Below are positions 6,036 through 14,913 of a stretch of 35,052 nucleotides of DNA, in pieces; within the stretch, counting starts at the first letter, position 1, and each line of letters opens with the position of its first letter. The notes under the pieces were generated by a model, which had not been told where the DNA came from, did no database searches, and worked only from the letters and a program-made list of their open reading frames with translations. Source of the DNA: an uncultured Acetobacteraceae bacterium (GTDB lineage: Bacteria; Pseudomonadota; Alphaproteobacteria; Acetobacterales; Acetobacteraceae); the NCBI GenBank assembly GCA_903924985.1, contig CAIYDT010000081.1:1-35052 (forward strand). Reading direction: 5' to 3'. The position numbers were made by a program, and so were the translations under genes.

Positions 6036-6878
6036 ATGACCAGCGTTCCCGCCAAACCCGTCTTCCTCACCGGTGCTTCCGGCGCGCTCGGCCGCGTGCT
6101 GGCGAAGTGGTTCGGCAATGCGGGATGGACGCTGGTCATGACCGACATCGCCCCCTTCCCGGACCCGCTGCCGCCGCGCGCCACCTTCACCAAAGCCGAC
6201 CTGAACGACGGCCCCACCATCCTGCGCCTGGCCGAGGGCTGTTGCGCCATCGTCCACCTCGGCGGCGTCTCCGTCGAACGCCCGTTCGAGGAAGTGCTCG
6301 GCCCCAACATTCGCGGCCTGTTCCACATCTACGAGGCCGCCCGTCGCGAAAAAGCGCGGGTGATCTTCGCGTCGTCGAACCATTCCGTGGGATTCCACGA
6401 GCGCACCGAAAGCCTGCCCGCCGACACGCAATTCCTGCCCGACGGGTTCTACGGTCTATCGAAAGCCTACGGCGAACTGATGGGGCGCCTGTACTGGTTC
6501 AAGCACGGCGTGGAAAACGTGAATGTGCGCATCGGCTCCGCCTGCCCCGAGCCCGTCAACGCCCGCATGCTGGCGAGCTATTTGTCGTACGACGATTTTT
6601 CCCGTCTGGTCGTTGCGTGCGTGACGGCGGGCAAGACCGGAAGTTGCGTGGTGTGGGGCGCGTCCAACAACAGCCGCATGACCTGGTGGCGCGACGATGC
6701 CCGCGCCGATCTCGGCTGGACGCCCACCGACAGCGCCGATCCCTACGCGGGGCAGCTCGCCGGGAAGATCAGCGGCGATCCGGTCGAGGAACGATATATG
6801 GGCGGCGCGTTCTGCTCCATCGGCTATTCCCGGACCGCCTTCGCGCCGGCCGGCTTGTTCGATAACGCGGGAGACTGA
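6036..6878 (+). CDS. udh: Uronate dehydrogenase (NAD-dependent SDR, extended type)
   Basis: The protein (280 aa) closely resembles bacterial uronate dehydrogenase, which oxidises galacturonate or glucuronate to the aldarolactone with NAD+. A Rossmann motif TGASGALG (12-19) is followed by HLGGVSVERPFEEVL, FASSNHSVG (112-119) and the catalytic pair Y139/K143 in YGLSK. Further on are RIGSACPEP and VVWGASNN, all hallmark segments of that family. The ATG at 6036 lies 8 nt after a GGAG; the long upstream extension is the antisense of the amidase gene. It heads an operon with the GST and VOC genes and diverges from the amidase. A related NAD(P)-dependent epimerase is the main alternative. Confidence 0.85.
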   Translation: MTSVPAKPVFLTGASGALGRVLAKWFGNAGWTLVMTDIAPFPDPLPPRATFTKADLNDGPTILRLAEGCCAIVHLGGVSVERPFEEVLGPNIRGLFHIYEAARREKARVIFASSNHSVGFHERTESLPADTQFLPDGFYGLSKAYGELMGRLYWFKHGVENVNVRIGSACPEPVNARMLASYLSYDDFSRLVVACVTAGKTGSCVVWGASNNSRMTWWRDDARADLGWTPTDSADPYAGQLAGKISGDPVEERYMGGAFCSIGYSRTAFAPAGLFDNAGD

Positions 6879-6882
6879 ACCG

Positions 6883-7545
6883 ATGTCGGATGGAACCTTG
6901 TGTATCGGCAACAAGCGCTACTCGTCCTGGTCGATGCGCGGTTGGCTCGCGGTGCGGCTGGCGAAGCTGGATGTGGAGGAAATCCTGATCCCCTTCGCCC
7001 GCCCCGGCCCCACCCCGTCGATCGCCGCCCTGTCGCCCAACGGTTTGGTGCCATATCTGGAGCACAACGGCGCGAAAGTCTGGGAGTCGCTGTCGGTCTG
7101 CGATTATTGCGCCGAATGCGAACCATCGCTGTGGCCCACGGACCGAATCGCCCGAGCCCATGCCCGCTCCATCTCCGCGGAGATGCACGCGGGATTTCGC
7201 GACCTGCGCATGGCGATGTGGATGAACCTCGGCCGCGATTTCTCCCCACACGGCCGCACGCCCGGTGCGCTGGAAAACATCGCGCGGATCGAGGCGATTT
7301 GGGCCGGCACACGCACCCGTTTCGGTGCCGGGGGACCATTCCTGTTCGGCGCGACCTTCGGCGCGGCGGACGCGATGTATGCGCCGGTGGTCGGGCGGTT
7401 CCTCGGCTGGAAGCCCGAACTCACGGCGGCATCGTTGGATTATTGCAACGCCGTGCGGGCGCATCCCCTGGTCTCGGAATGGTACGAAGGTGCCTTGGCC
7501 GAACCGGATTCCATGCTGGTGGAGGACTACGAAACCCTCAAATGA
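6883..7545 (+). CDS. Glutathione S-transferase family protein, 220 aa
   Basis: The N-terminal thioredoxin-like domain begins LCIGNKRYSSWSMRGWLAVR, the usual start of a bacterial GST group in which the SSWSMR serine activates glutathione. LSPNGLVPYLEH supplies the cis-Pro and glutathione-binding turn, and VWESLSVCDY the following E-S pair. The C-terminal helical domain (about 90-215) contains GPFLFGATFGAADAMYAPVV, the conserved N-capping region. The length is standard. The start is 4 nt after the udh stop, and the stop overlaps the next ATG as ATGA, so the three genes are one operon. The electrophile it handles is unknown. Confidence 0.9.
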   Translation: MSDGTLCIGNKRYSSWSMRGWLAVRLAKLDVEEILIPFARPGPTPSIAALSPNGLVPYLEHNGAKVWESLSVCDYCAECEPSLWPTDRIARAHARSISAEMHAGFRDLRMAMWMNLGRDFSPHGRTPGALENIARIEAIWAGTRTRFGAGGPFLFGATFGAADAMYAPVVGRFLGWKPELTAASLDYCNAVRAHPLVSEWYEGALAEPDSMLVEDYETLK

Positions 7546-8333
7546 ACCAGGCAACCGGACTGGATCACGTCGGCATCGTCGGCCGCGACCTCGACTCCCT
7601 GGCTGCCGCCTTCGAGGCCGTGGGATTCCACCTCACCCCCCTCGCCCGCCACGCCGGCGGGCGCACCGGCAACCGTTGCGTCATGCTGCGCGACGGCGGG
7701 TATCTGGAGCTGATGTCGACCATCGACAACGGCACCAGTGCGACATTAGATCGTTTCCTGGCCCGCCACGCCGGGGCGCATATCCTGGCGCTTCGGATCG
7801 CCAATGAAGACGCGGTCCTGTCCCGGCTACGGTTGGCATGGGACCCAGTGCCCCAGCCCTCCCGCACCAACCGAGCGGTGGACGACGCCGATTCGCATAG
7901 CCCGCGCGCCCGGTTTTCGCTGATCACCCCGCCCGATCCGCCGGAGGGACGCGTGCATCTGATCCGTCACGAGACGCCGGAAGCGCTATGGCAGGAGCGA
8001 TTTCTGAATCACGCAAATAATGCCGTGGCGTTGGAGGAAGTCGTTTTGGTAGTGCCTGAACCGGCCGAAACGGCAGCGTGGTATTCCGTGCTGGCGGGGC
8101 GTCCACTGGTGCCGGAACCCGCCGGCGGCTACGCGCTGCCGCTGCCGCGCGGACGGGTGCGGATCCTGCCGCGGGAAGCGTCCGACGCGCCCCACATCGC
8201 CGCGGTAACATTGCGCACCACCGATGGCGCGGCCGCCGCGCGGCGGTTATTGGACAAGCTCGGCACCGCCTATGCCGTTACAGACGATAGCATTCAGCTA
8301 GAGGTAGCTGGCGTAACCCTGCGGTTCCACTGA
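7542..8333 (+). CDS. VOC-fold glyoxalase-like protein, 263 aa
   Basis: The N-terminus GLDHVGIVGRDLDSLAAAFE is the classic first beta-alpha-beta of a vicinal oxygen chelate module, with the first metal-ligand His in LDHVGI. CVMLRDGGYLELMS supplies the next strand and a Glu ligand. A second module starts at LEEVVLVVPEPAETAAWYSV (about 165), so the protein has two VOC-like halves as in the glyoxalase_3 group. The substrate is unknown. The start overlaps the GST stop (ATGA). Two hairpins downstream (8351-8381 and 8489-8517) probably end this operon. Confidence 0.82.
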   Translation: MNQATGLDHVGIVGRDLDSLAAAFEAVGFHLTPLARHAGGRTGNRCVMLRDGGYLELMSTIDNGTSATLDRFLARHAGAHILALRIANEDAVLSRLRLAWDPVPQPSRTNRAVDDADSHSPRARFSLITPPDPPEGRVHLIRHETPEALWQERFLNHANNAVALEEVVLVVPEPAETAAWYSVLAGRPLVPEPAGGYALPLPRGRVRILPREASDAPHIAAVTLRTTDGAAAARRLLDKLGTAYAVTDDSIQLEVAGVTLRFH

Positions 8334-8350
8334 GCCCTATCTGGAGAGGA

Positions 8351-8381
8351 CCAGCCCCCCGGGGTTACCCCGGAAGGCTGG
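8351..8381 (+). terminator. Hairpin after the udh-GST-VOC operon
   Basis: CCAGCC (8351-8356) pairs with GGCTGG (8376-8381), and inside it CCGGG pairs with CCCGG, starting 17 nt after the VOC stop. There is no T-run, so it may act as a weak terminator or an mRNA-stabilising end. Confidence 0.45.
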
Positions 8382-8389
8382 CCTCACTC

Positions 8390-8470
8390 CTAGCGACGCT
8401 TGAGAATGATCTTGACCTTGACGGCCCAAATCACCACAATGATCACCAGAAGCCGACGATGTTGCTGCAT
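8390..8470 (-). CDS. Possible 26-aa single-span membrane peptide
   Basis: A minus-strand ATG opens a 27-codon frame that encodes MQQHRRLLVIIVVIWAVKVK and ends ILKRR with a TAG at 8390-8392. A GGAG lies about 10 nt upstream. The composition is a clean hydrophobic span (about residues 7-18) between basic ends, as in known small membrane proteins. It lies downstream of folC on the same strand, behind a bidirectional hairpin, so it would need its own promoter. It could also be chance coding inside the intergenic region. Confidence 0.35.
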   Translation of the reverse strand: MQQHRRLLVIIVVIWAVKVKIILKRR

Positions 8471-8488
8471 CGTTCAAGCTCCAGACGG

Positions 8489-8517
8489 AAACCGGTCGGG
8501 CCAGTCCCGGCCGGTTT
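8489..8517. terminator. Bidirectional intrinsic terminator
   Basis: AAACCGGTCGGG pairs with CCCGGCCGGTTT around a CCAGT loop: 12 bp with one G-T wobble. On the plus strand TTTT follows the GC stem, and on the minus strand GGTTT does. It lies between the convergent VOC and folC operons. Confidence 0.7.
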
Positions 8518-8566
8518 TGTCATTATGGGGTTGGTTGGTTAACGAAAGGTTAACGGCGGCGCGAAT

Positions 8567-9820
8567 TTATCCGTCCGCTTTCAATACTTCACCGGCCAGA
8601 TACAGGCTGCCGCAAATCAGCACCCGAGCCGGTTTTCCGCGTGGCAACGCTGTCAGGGCATCAGCCAGATGAGGTCCGGGGCGTGCGACGCCGCCCGACG
8701 CGGCAATCACCCCCTCCACCGGCATCGCCGCATGCTGCTCGGGTTCCGCGATGGCCCAAAGCGTGGTTGCATGCGGGATCAACGGCCGCAGGAATCCGGC
8801 TCCGTCCTTTGCCTGGTTCAGTCCGACGATCACATGCACCGGCCGGTCGTTCCAGCCGCGCAGGTGCTCGGCCAGGGCCTCCCCCGCGCCGGGGTTATGC
8901 CCGCCGTCGAGCCATAGCTCCCAGTCCGGCGGCAGCATCGCGGCCAACCGCCCGCTAAGGCGTTGCAGGCGGGCAGGCCATTCTGCCTGCGCGACGCCGG
9001 GCGAGAACGCGCTATCGGGGATGCTCAGACCGGAGGCCCGCAGCGCGCCGATGGCGATGCCGGCGTTATCCCACTGATGGGCGCCCGGCAGGCCTGGGGG
9101 CGGCAGCGGCAGGCTGCCGCGCGGATCCGAGTAAACGGATCGTTCGATTGACCAGTTGCGCCCTCGCAGGAACACCGGGGCTCCGACCCGCTTTGCGTGA
9201 CCCAGCAACACGTCCGTCACCTCCGGCGGCTGGGCGCCGGTAACCACGGGCACGCCGGGCTTCATGATCCCGGCCTTCTCCCCCGCGATGATCGCCAGCG
9301 TGTCGCCGAGCAGTTCCTTGTGGTCCATCGAGATGGAGGTAATCGCCGTCGCGGCCGGCGGAGGGATGACGTTGGTGGCGTCGCCGCGCCCGCCCAACCC
9401 GACCTCCAGCACGCACAGATCGGCCGGCGTGTTAGCGAACATGTGGAAGGCGGCGGCGGTGATGACCTCGAACAGGGTGATAGGGGTGTTGGCGTTCACC
9501 GCCTCGATATGCGCCATGGTCGCGTTCAGCACGTCGTCGGACACGATCGATCCGGCGACGCGGAAACGTTCGTTGAACCGCACCAGATGCGGGGAGGTGA
9601 AGACGTGCACCCGCCAGCCGGCGGCTTCTCCGATCGCGCGCAGGAAGGCGCAGGTGCTGCCCTTGCCGTTGGTGCCGGCGACATGGATCACCGGGGGCAG
9701 GCGCCGTTCGGGGTTGCCAAGCTTGGCCAGCAAGCCGTGCAGCCGGTCGAGGCTGAGGTCCATCAGCCTCGGGTGCAGCGAGGTCAGACGGGCAAGAACC
9801 GGGTCCGTATTGTCGCTCAC
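8567..9820 (-). CDS. folC: Folylpolyglutamate synthase / dihydrofolate synthase
   Basis: FolC adds glutamate to dihydropteroate and to folates (ATP-dependent, cytosolic). The P-loop GTNGKGST spans 49-56. It is followed by VFTSPHLVRFNERFRV, the FEVITAAAFHMF helix, EVGLGGRGDATNVI with the metal-binding region, and SISMDHKELLGDTLAIIAGE with KAGI. The C-terminal ligase domain carries LDGGHNPGAGEAL. The 417-aa length is typical. The GTG start overlaps the accD stop as GTGA, the last junction of a four-gene coupled run. The accD-folC pairing is widespread in Proteobacteria. Confidence 0.95.
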   Translation of the reverse strand: MSDNTDPVLARLTSLHPRLMDLSLDRLHGLLAKLGNPERRLPPVIHVAGTNGKGSTCAFLRAIGEAAGWRVHVFTSPHLVRFNERFRVAGSIVSDDVLNATMAHIEAVNANTPITLFEVITAAAFHMFANTPADLCVLEVGLGGRGDATNVIPPPAATAITSISMDHKELLGDTLAIIAGEKAGIMKPGVPVVTGAQPPEVTDVLLGHAKRVGAPVFLRGRNWSIERSVYSDPRGSLPLPPPGLPGAHQWDNAGIAIGALRASGLSIPDSAFSPGVAQAEWPARLQRLSGRLAAMLPPDWELWLDGGHNPGAGEALAEHLRGWNDRPVHVIVGLNQAKDGAGFLRPLIPHATTLWAIAEPEQHAAMPVEGVIAASGGVARPGPHLADALTALPRGKPARVLICGSLYLAGEVLKADG

Positions 9821-10683
9821 GCGGCCGCCGGGAGGTCCCGGACGCGCAGCAGGCCGATGATCCGTGCCAGGGTGGCCTTCAGGTCCGTGCGCTTGACGAC
9901 CATGTCGATGATGCCATGCTCCAGCAAGTATTCGGCGCGCTGGAAGCCTTCGGGCAGCTTTTCGCGGACGGTCTGCTCAATGACGCGGGCGCCGGCGAAA
10001 CCGATCAGGGCGCCGGGTTCGGCGATCTGGATGTCGCCCAACATGGCGAAGCTGGCGGTGACCCCGCCCGTGGTGGGATCGGTCAGCACCACGATGTAGG
10101 GCAGCCCGGCGTCCTTCACCAACCGCGTGGCGATGATGGAGCGGGGCATCTGCATCAGGCTGATCGCACCCTCCTGCATGCGGGCGCCACCGGACGCGGT
10201 GAACACGACCAGCGGCGCGTCCTGCAGCACCGCGAGCTGAGCGGCGGCGACCAGACCGTTGCCGACGGCAGCGCCCATGGAGCCGCCGATGAAATTGAAC
10301 TCCATCGCCGCGACGACGGCCTTACGCCCGCCGATCAGGCCGTGCGCCACCACGATCGCATCGTCGAGGTGGGTCTTGTCGCGGGCTTCCTTCAGCCGGT
10401 CGGTGTAGCGCTTGGTGTCGCGGAAGCGCAGCGGGTCGGCGTTCGCCTTGGGCAGCTCGATGCGGGTGAAGCTACCCTCATCGAAGGTCCACGCCAGGCG
10501 TTCGGTGGCGCTGCCGCGCATGTGGTGGCCGCAATGGCCGCACACTTTCAGCCCGGACACGAGGTCGCGGTGGAAGATCATTTGCTGGCATGCGGGGCAT
10601 TGATGCCAGAGGTTGTCCGGCACCTCCCGCTTCGCGAACAGGGTGCGGATTTTCGGGCGGACGAATTCGGTAAGCCAGCTCAT
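9817..10683 (-). CDS. accD: Acetyl-CoA carboxylase carboxyltransferase subunit beta
   Basis: AccD carries the zinc-binding half of the carboxyltransferase that makes malonyl-CoA for fatty-acid synthesis, working with AccA, which is not in this window. The four zinc ligands are C29, C32, C48 and C51 (CPAC, then CGHC). The crotonase-like core shows FIGGSMGAAVGNGL, FTASGGARMQEGA, TDPTTGGVTASFAMLGD and the GFAGARVIEQT loop. The length of 288 aa is slightly short but complete. The ATG overlaps the trpA stop (ATGA), and the stop overlaps folC. Confidence 0.96.
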   Translation of the reverse strand: MSWLTEFVRPKIRTLFAKREVPDNLWHQCPACQQMIFHRDLVSGLKVCGHCGHHMRGSATERLAWTFDEGSFTRIELPKANADPLRFRDTKRYTDRLKEARDKTHLDDAIVVAHGLIGGRKAVVAAMEFNFIGGSMGAAVGNGLVAAAQLAVLQDAPLVVFTASGGARMQEGAISLMQMPRSIIATRLVKDAGLPYIVVLTDPTTGGVTASFAMLGDIQIAEPGALIGFAGARVIEQTVREKLPEGFQRAEYLLEHGIIDMVVKRTDLKATLARIIGLLRVRDLPAAA

Positions 10684-11510
10684 GCCGTCGCTCCTTTGCC
10701 CCGAACCCCATCCGCCAGCGCCTTCACCTGCGCCAAAATCATCTCCACCGTGCCCGGATTCGCCTTCCCGTCGGCATCCAAATTCCCCGCCATCGTGTCG
10801 ATCAGCGCCGAGGCCACCACCGCCGCGTCCGCGACGCGGGATGCCTCCGCCGCCTGCGCCGGGGTCCGCACCCCGAAGCCGATAGCGATCGGCAAATTGG
10901 TGACCTTCCGCACCCGGGGGATTGCCGCCGCCAGATCGGACGACGACGCACTGCGCGTGCCGGTAATGCCGGTGATGCTGACGTAGTAGACGAACCCCGA
11001 GCTGCCATTCAGTACATGCGGCAGCCGCTGGTCGTCGGTGGTGGGGGCGATCAAACGAATGAAGTCGATCCCGTTGGCGTTGGTGTGCGGCAGCATCAGG
11101 TCAGCTTCCTCGGTCGGGAGGTCGACGATGATAAAGCCGTCCACGCCGGCCTTGGCTGCGTCCTCGCAGAACTTCTGGGGGCCATAGGACAGGATCGGGT
11201 TGAGGTAACCCATCAGGATGATCGGGGTATCCGCGTCCTCGGCCCTGAACTCCCGCACCATATCCAGCACGAAGCGCAGCTTCACCCCGGCCAGTAGCGC
11301 ACGCCGGGCGGCGGCCTGGATGATGGGGCCATCGGCCATGGGGTCGGTGAAGGGGATGCCGATCTCAATCAGGTCGGCGCCGGCGGCGGGCATGCCGCGC
11401 AGCAGCGCCATCGATGTGGGGCCGTCCGGGTCCCAGGCTTCCACAAAGGGGATCAGCGCCCCCCTGCCCTGCTTCTTCAGCGCGGCGAAGCGCGCGGCGA
11501 TCCGGCTCAC
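10680..11510 (-). CDS. trpA: Tryptophan synthase alpha chain
   Basis: TrpA cleaves indole-3-glycerol phosphate to indole and glyceraldehyde 3-phosphate and channels indole to TrpB. With the GTG at 11510 as start, the catalytic acids fall at the textbook positions E49 (DLIEIGIPF) and D60 (DPMADGP). GYLNPI, DLPTEEA, the GIT turn of [10 protein letters not shown] and GFGVRTP near the phosphate site are all present. The upstream in-frame extension overlaps trpB and is not real. The GTG overlaps the trpB stop as GTGA. Oddity: the usual T-A-G-D-P after strand 1 reads E-A-W-D-P here (residues 24-28). Confidence 0.95.
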   Translation of the reverse strand: MSRIAARFAALKKQGRGALIPFVEAWDPDGPTSMALLRGMPAAGADLIEIGIPFTDPMADGPIIQAAARRALLAGVKLRFVLDMVREFRAEDADTPIILMGYLNPILSYGPQKFCEDAAKAGVDGFIIVDLPTEEADLMLPHTNANGIDFIRLIAPTTDDQRLPHVLNGSSGFVYYVSITGITGTRSASSSDLAAAIPRVRKVTNLPIAIGFGVRTPAQAAEASRVADAAVVASALIDTMAGNLDADGKANPGTVEMILAQVKALADGVRGKGATA

Positions 11511-12736
11511 AGCTTCACCCCCAGATGCGCGGCGACGGTGAAGATGTCTTTGTCCCCGCGTCCGCACAAATTCATAAGGATGATTTTATCCGCATCCATC
11601 GTCGGCGCCAGTTTCGTGACATAGGCCAGCGCATGCGCCGGCTCCAGCGCCGGAATAATGCCCTCGGTCTGGGTGCAAAGCTGGAATGCAGCCAACGCCT
11701 CATTGTCAGTCGCCGAAACGTATTCAACGCGGCCGATATCGTGCAGCCAGGAATGTTCCGGCCCAATGCCGGGGTAGTCCAATCCAGCGCTGATGCTGTG
11801 CGCCTCGATAATCTGCCCGTCGTCATCCTGAAGCAGATAGGTTCGGTTGCCGTGCAGGACGCCCGGCCGTCCGCCGGTTAGAGACGCGGCGTGCTGGCCT
11901 GTCTCGATGCCATGGCCCCCCGCTTCAACGCCGATGAGACGAACGGATGAATCATCCAGGAACGGATGAAACAGCCCCATGGCATTGGACCCGCCACCGA
12001 TACACGCCACACAAGCGTCGGGCAGGCGGCCCTCGGCCTCGCGCATCTGCACCTTGGCTTCCTCACCGATCACCGACTGGAAGTCGCGCACCATCATGGG
12101 GTACGGGTGCGGGCCGGCGACGGTGCCGATGATGTAGAAGGTGTCCTCGACATTCGCGACCCAGTCGCGCATCGCCTCATTCATCGCGTCCTTCAGCGTG
12201 CCGGCGCCGGAGGTCACCGCTTTCACCTCGGCCCCCAGCAGCTTCATGCGGAACACGTTGGGCGCCTGCCGTTCCACGTCGGTCGCGCCCATGTAGACGG
12301 TGCACGGCAGCCCGAACAAAGCGCACATCGTGGCGGTGGCGACCCCGTGCTGCCCGGCCCCGGTCTCGGCGATGATGCGAGTCTTGCCCATCCGCCGCGC
12401 CAGCAGAATCTGCCCCATGCAGTTGTTGGCCTTGTGGGAGCCGGTGTGGTTCAGCTCATCCCGCTTGAAATAGACCTTCGCCCCGCCCAGCCGCTCGGTC
12501 AGCCGTTTCGCGAACCACAGCGGGCTGGGGCGACCGACGTAGTGGGTCAAATGGCTTTTCAGATCGGCCTGGAACGCCGGGTCCACCTTGGCTTCCGCGT
12601 AGGCCTGCTCGACCGCGAGGACCAGCGGCATCAGCGTCTCCGCCACGAAGCGGCCGCCATACTCCCCAAAGCGCCCGCGATCGGTCGGACCGGAGCGCAG
12701 GCTGTTCAGGGCGGCGGGGGGAAGCGGTTGGTTCAC
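11507..12736 (-). CDS. trpB: Tryptophan synthase beta chain
   Basis: TrpB condenses indole with serine using PLP. The Schiff-base lysine is K102 in [22 protein letters not shown], the [12 protein letters not shown] phosphate loop and [17 protein letters not shown] are intact. The 409-aa length is normal. The GTG at 12736 has a GGGAGA about 8 nt upstream; the longer open frame runs into the glycosyltransferase relic and lacks family sequence. It is the first gene of the coupled trpB-trpA-accD-folC run. trpF, which often precedes it in relatives, is absent here. No leader peptide or attenuator was seen. Confidence 0.96.
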   Translation of the reverse strand: MNQPLPPAALNSLRSGPTDRGRFGEYGGRFVAETLMPLVLAVEQAYAEAKVDPAFQADLKSHLTHYVGRPSPLWFAKRLTERLGGAKVYFKRDELNHTGSHKANNCMGQILLARRMGKTRIIAETGAGQHGVATATMCALFGLPCTVYMGATDVERQAPNVFRMKLLGAEVKAVTSGAGTLKDAMNEAMRDWVANVEDTFYIIGTVAGPHPYPMMVRDFQSVIGEEAKVQMREAEGRLPDACVACIGGGSNAMGLFHPFLDDSSVRLIGVEAGGHGIETGQHAASLTGGRPGVLHGNRTYLLQDDDGQIIEAHSISAGLDYPGIGPEHSWLHDIGRVEYVSATDNEALAAFQLCTQTEGIIPALEPAHALAYVTKLAPTMDADKIILMNLCGRGDKDIFTVAAHLGVKL

Positions 12737-12814
12737 GCGGTGCGTCTCCCAAAGGGGAATAGGGTTGGCGATGGTCGCGCGCTTGTAACGCAGGCTCGGG
12801 CTCGGGTCACGCCC

Positions 12815-13075
12815 GGATCGGGCTCGAGCGGCGCAGTGCTGGACAGTTTCGCCGCCGGTCTGCCCTGCGTCATGACGCCGGTCGCGGCCGAGGGACTGAC
12901 GCTGGACCGCGTCCTCCGCTCGGCCGGCGCGATCGAGGCGGTCGCAGGCGTTGGGCGCGTTCGTCCGGGGATCCAGGGCGCGGCACAGGAGGGGCCTTAT
13001 CGCCGCGCCGCCACGATGATGCCACGAATCCGGGCGATACTGGCCGAACTCGGCAGGATGTTGCCGACCCTGTAG
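12815..13075 (+). pseudogene. C-terminal relic of a family-4 type glycosyltransferase
   Basis: An open plus-strand stretch includes [20 protein letters not shown] followed by [11 protein letters not shown]. This closely matches the nucleotide-sugar-binding end of GT4 glycosyltransferases, where a conserved Glu lies in the A-A-E-G motif. There is no N-terminal GT-B domain, start codon or ribosome site. After about 12910 the text loses family character and stops at 13073-13075. It overlaps the 5' region of trpB on the opposite strand, so it is probably decayed DNA. Confidence 0.45.
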
Positions 13076-13198
13076 CGGGTCGGTGCCATGCTGCACCGCA
13101 CACCTACCATCTTGCGGACAAAGCGAAAATCAGGCTCCTACTCTCAAGTAGCAGCCGGTGATGGCTGGTCTGCCCTTTTCCCGCCAGGAGCCTACCCC

Positions 13199-14827
13199 GT
13201 GACCGCTGCCGCCATTAGTTTTCATGCCAATCATAAACCGACCAAATCGGAAGCCCTCGCGGGAACGGGGGTGCGCGCGTCGCGCGCGGTGCATGCCAAT
13301 TTGCTCCCCCCTGCTTTGGTCGCCGAGTCGCTGCGCCGCCACGAAGGCCAGCTGTCGGCCGAGGGCTCGCTGATGGTGAAGACCGGCGAACACACGGGAC
13401 GGTCCATGAAGGACAAGTTCGTCGTCGATGAACCCAGCGTGAGCCCCGAGATCTGGTGGGGCGAGGTCAACCAACGCATGTCGCCGGACAAGTTCGCCGG
13501 CCTGAAGTCCCGCGTGCAGGCGTACCTGCAGGGGCAGGAACTGTTCACCCAGGACCTATATGCCGGCGCCGACCCCGCCCACCGCGTGCGCGTCCGCCTG
13601 GTGACCACCCAGGCGTGGAACGCGCTGTTCGCCCGCAACATGTTCATCCGCCCGCCGGCCGAGGACCTGCCGGGGTTCGAGCCGGACTACGTTATCCTGC
13701 ATGCCCCGATGTTCCACACCGATCCGAAGGTCGACGGCGTCCGCTCCACCACCACCCTCGCGCTGTCGTTCGAGCAGAAGTTCATCGTCATCGCCGGCAC
13801 CGAGTACGCCGGCGAGATGAAGAAATCCATCTTCACCGTGATGAACTGGCTGCTGCCCGCCAAGGGCGTGCTGCCGATGCATTGCAGCGCCAATATCGGC
13901 GAGAAAGGTGACGTGGCGCTGTTCTTCGGCCTGTCCGGCACCGGCAAGACCACCCTATCGTCAGATCCAAACCGCCAACTGATCGGCGACGATGAGCATG
14001 GCTGGGGCGAAAACGGCGTCTTCAATGTGGAAGGCGGCTGCTACGCCAAAGTGATCAACCTCTCCCGTGAGGCCGAACCCGACATCTACGCCGCGTCCAA
14101 CCGCTTCGGCACGGTGCTGGAAAACGTGGTCGCCGACGCGCACGGCAGGATCGACCTCGACGACGGCTCGCTCACCGAAAACACCCGTTCCTGCTACCCG
14201 GTCGACTTTATCCCCCGCGTGGAAATGTCCGGCCGCGGCGGGCAACCGAAGAACGTCTTCATGCTGACCTGCGACGCCTTCGGGGTGCTGCCGCCGATCT
14301 CCAAGCTGTCGTCGGCGCAGGCGATGTATCACTTCATGTCCGGCTACACCGCGATCGTCGCCGGCACCGTCAAGGGCCACACCGGCGATCCCACGGCGAC
14401 CTTCAGCACCTGCTTCGGCCACCCGTTCATTCCCCGCCCGCCGGAAGTCTACGGCAAGCTGTTCGCCGACCTGATCGAGCAACACGGCGCCGATTGCTGG
14501 CTGGTCAACACCGGCTGGAGCGGCGGCAAGTATGGCGTCGGCAAGCGCATGAGCATCCGCCACACCCGCGCGCTGCTCAGCGCCGCGCTGGATGGCAGCC
14601 TCGCCAAGGTGGAGTTCCGCAAGGAGCCGTTCTTTGGACTGTCGATCCCGATGCACGTCCCCGGCATCCCGGACGAGGTGCTGGATCCCCGCCTGTCCTG
14701 GGCCGACAAAACCGCCTACGACGCCACCGCCCGCGACCTGCTCGCTCGGTTCGAGAAGAATTTCTCGAAGTTCGAGGGCGGAGTCGGTGCGGACGTGAAG
14801 GCAGCGGCCTTGCGCGCGGCTGCCTGA
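13199..14827 (+). CDS. pckA: Phosphoenolpyruvate carboxykinase (ATP)
   Basis: PckA turns oxaloacetate and ATP into PEP, the entry step of gluconeogenesis. The ATP-dependent form is shown by the kinase-1 loop GLSGTGKTT (244-252, K250), the metal-binding segment IGDDEHGWGENGVFN, NVEGGCYAKVI, and the C-terminal NTGWSGGKYGVGKRM. The KTGEHTGRSMKDKF arginine region near the N-terminus binds oxaloacetate. The GTG at 13199 has an AGGAG 8 nt upstream and gives 542 aa, the usual size. The 37-codon upstream extension is not family-like. It stands alone on its strand with about 120 bp of upstream DNA available for a promoter. Confidence 0.96.
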   Translation: MTAAAISFHANHKPTKSEALAGTGVRASRAVHANLLPPALVAESLRRHEGQLSAEGSLMVKTGEHTGRSMKDKFVVDEPSVSPEIWWGEVNQRMSPDKFAGLKSRVQAYLQGQELFTQDLYAGADPAHRVRVRLVTTQAWNALFARNMFIRPPAEDLPGFEPDYVILHAPMFHTDPKVDGVRSTTTLALSFEQKFIVIAGTEYAGEMKKSIFTVMNWLLPAKGVLPMHCSANIGEKGDVALFFGLSGTGKTTLSSDPNRQLIGDDEHGWGENGVFNVEGGCYAKVINLSREAEPDIYAASNRFGTVLENVVADAHGRIDLDDGSLTENTRSCYPVDFIPRVEMSGRGGQPKNVFMLTCDAFGVLPPISKLSSAQAMYHFMSGYTAIVAGTVKGHTGDPTATFSTCFGHPFIPRPPEVYGKLFADLIEQHGADCWLVNTGWSGGKYGVGKRMSIRHTRALLSAALDGSLAKVEFRKEPFFGLSIPMHVPGIPDEVLDPRLSWADKTAYDATARDLLARFEKNFSKFEGGVGADVKAAALRAAA

Positions 14828-14913
14828 TTGGTCCGGTGGGGCGGGGCAAATAAGGCTCTGTCCCGCCAGTCCGCTTTGCGGCAGCTTGGCGGCAACAGCT
14901 CCCGAGGTTCGCC

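Noticed and set aside
4766-6865. 699-aa open frame on the plus strand
   Set aside because: It is antisense to the amidase (Ser-Ser-Lys triad intact) and then out of frame with udh. Its product is Arg/His/Pro-rich low-complexity text typical of GC-rich shadow frames.
11966-12814. Upstream part of the long plus-strand frame that contains the glycosyltransferase relic
   Set aside because: It is antisense to trpB. Only the part after about 12815 resembles a protein family.
13961-14656. 231-aa open frame on the minus strand
   Set aside because: It lies wholly inside pckA on the other strand. It is a mirror of third-position GC bias.
14840-14867. GGCGGG/CCCGCC pairing after pckA
   Set aside because: A 6-bp stem with a 16-nt loop and no T-run is too weak to call a terminator.
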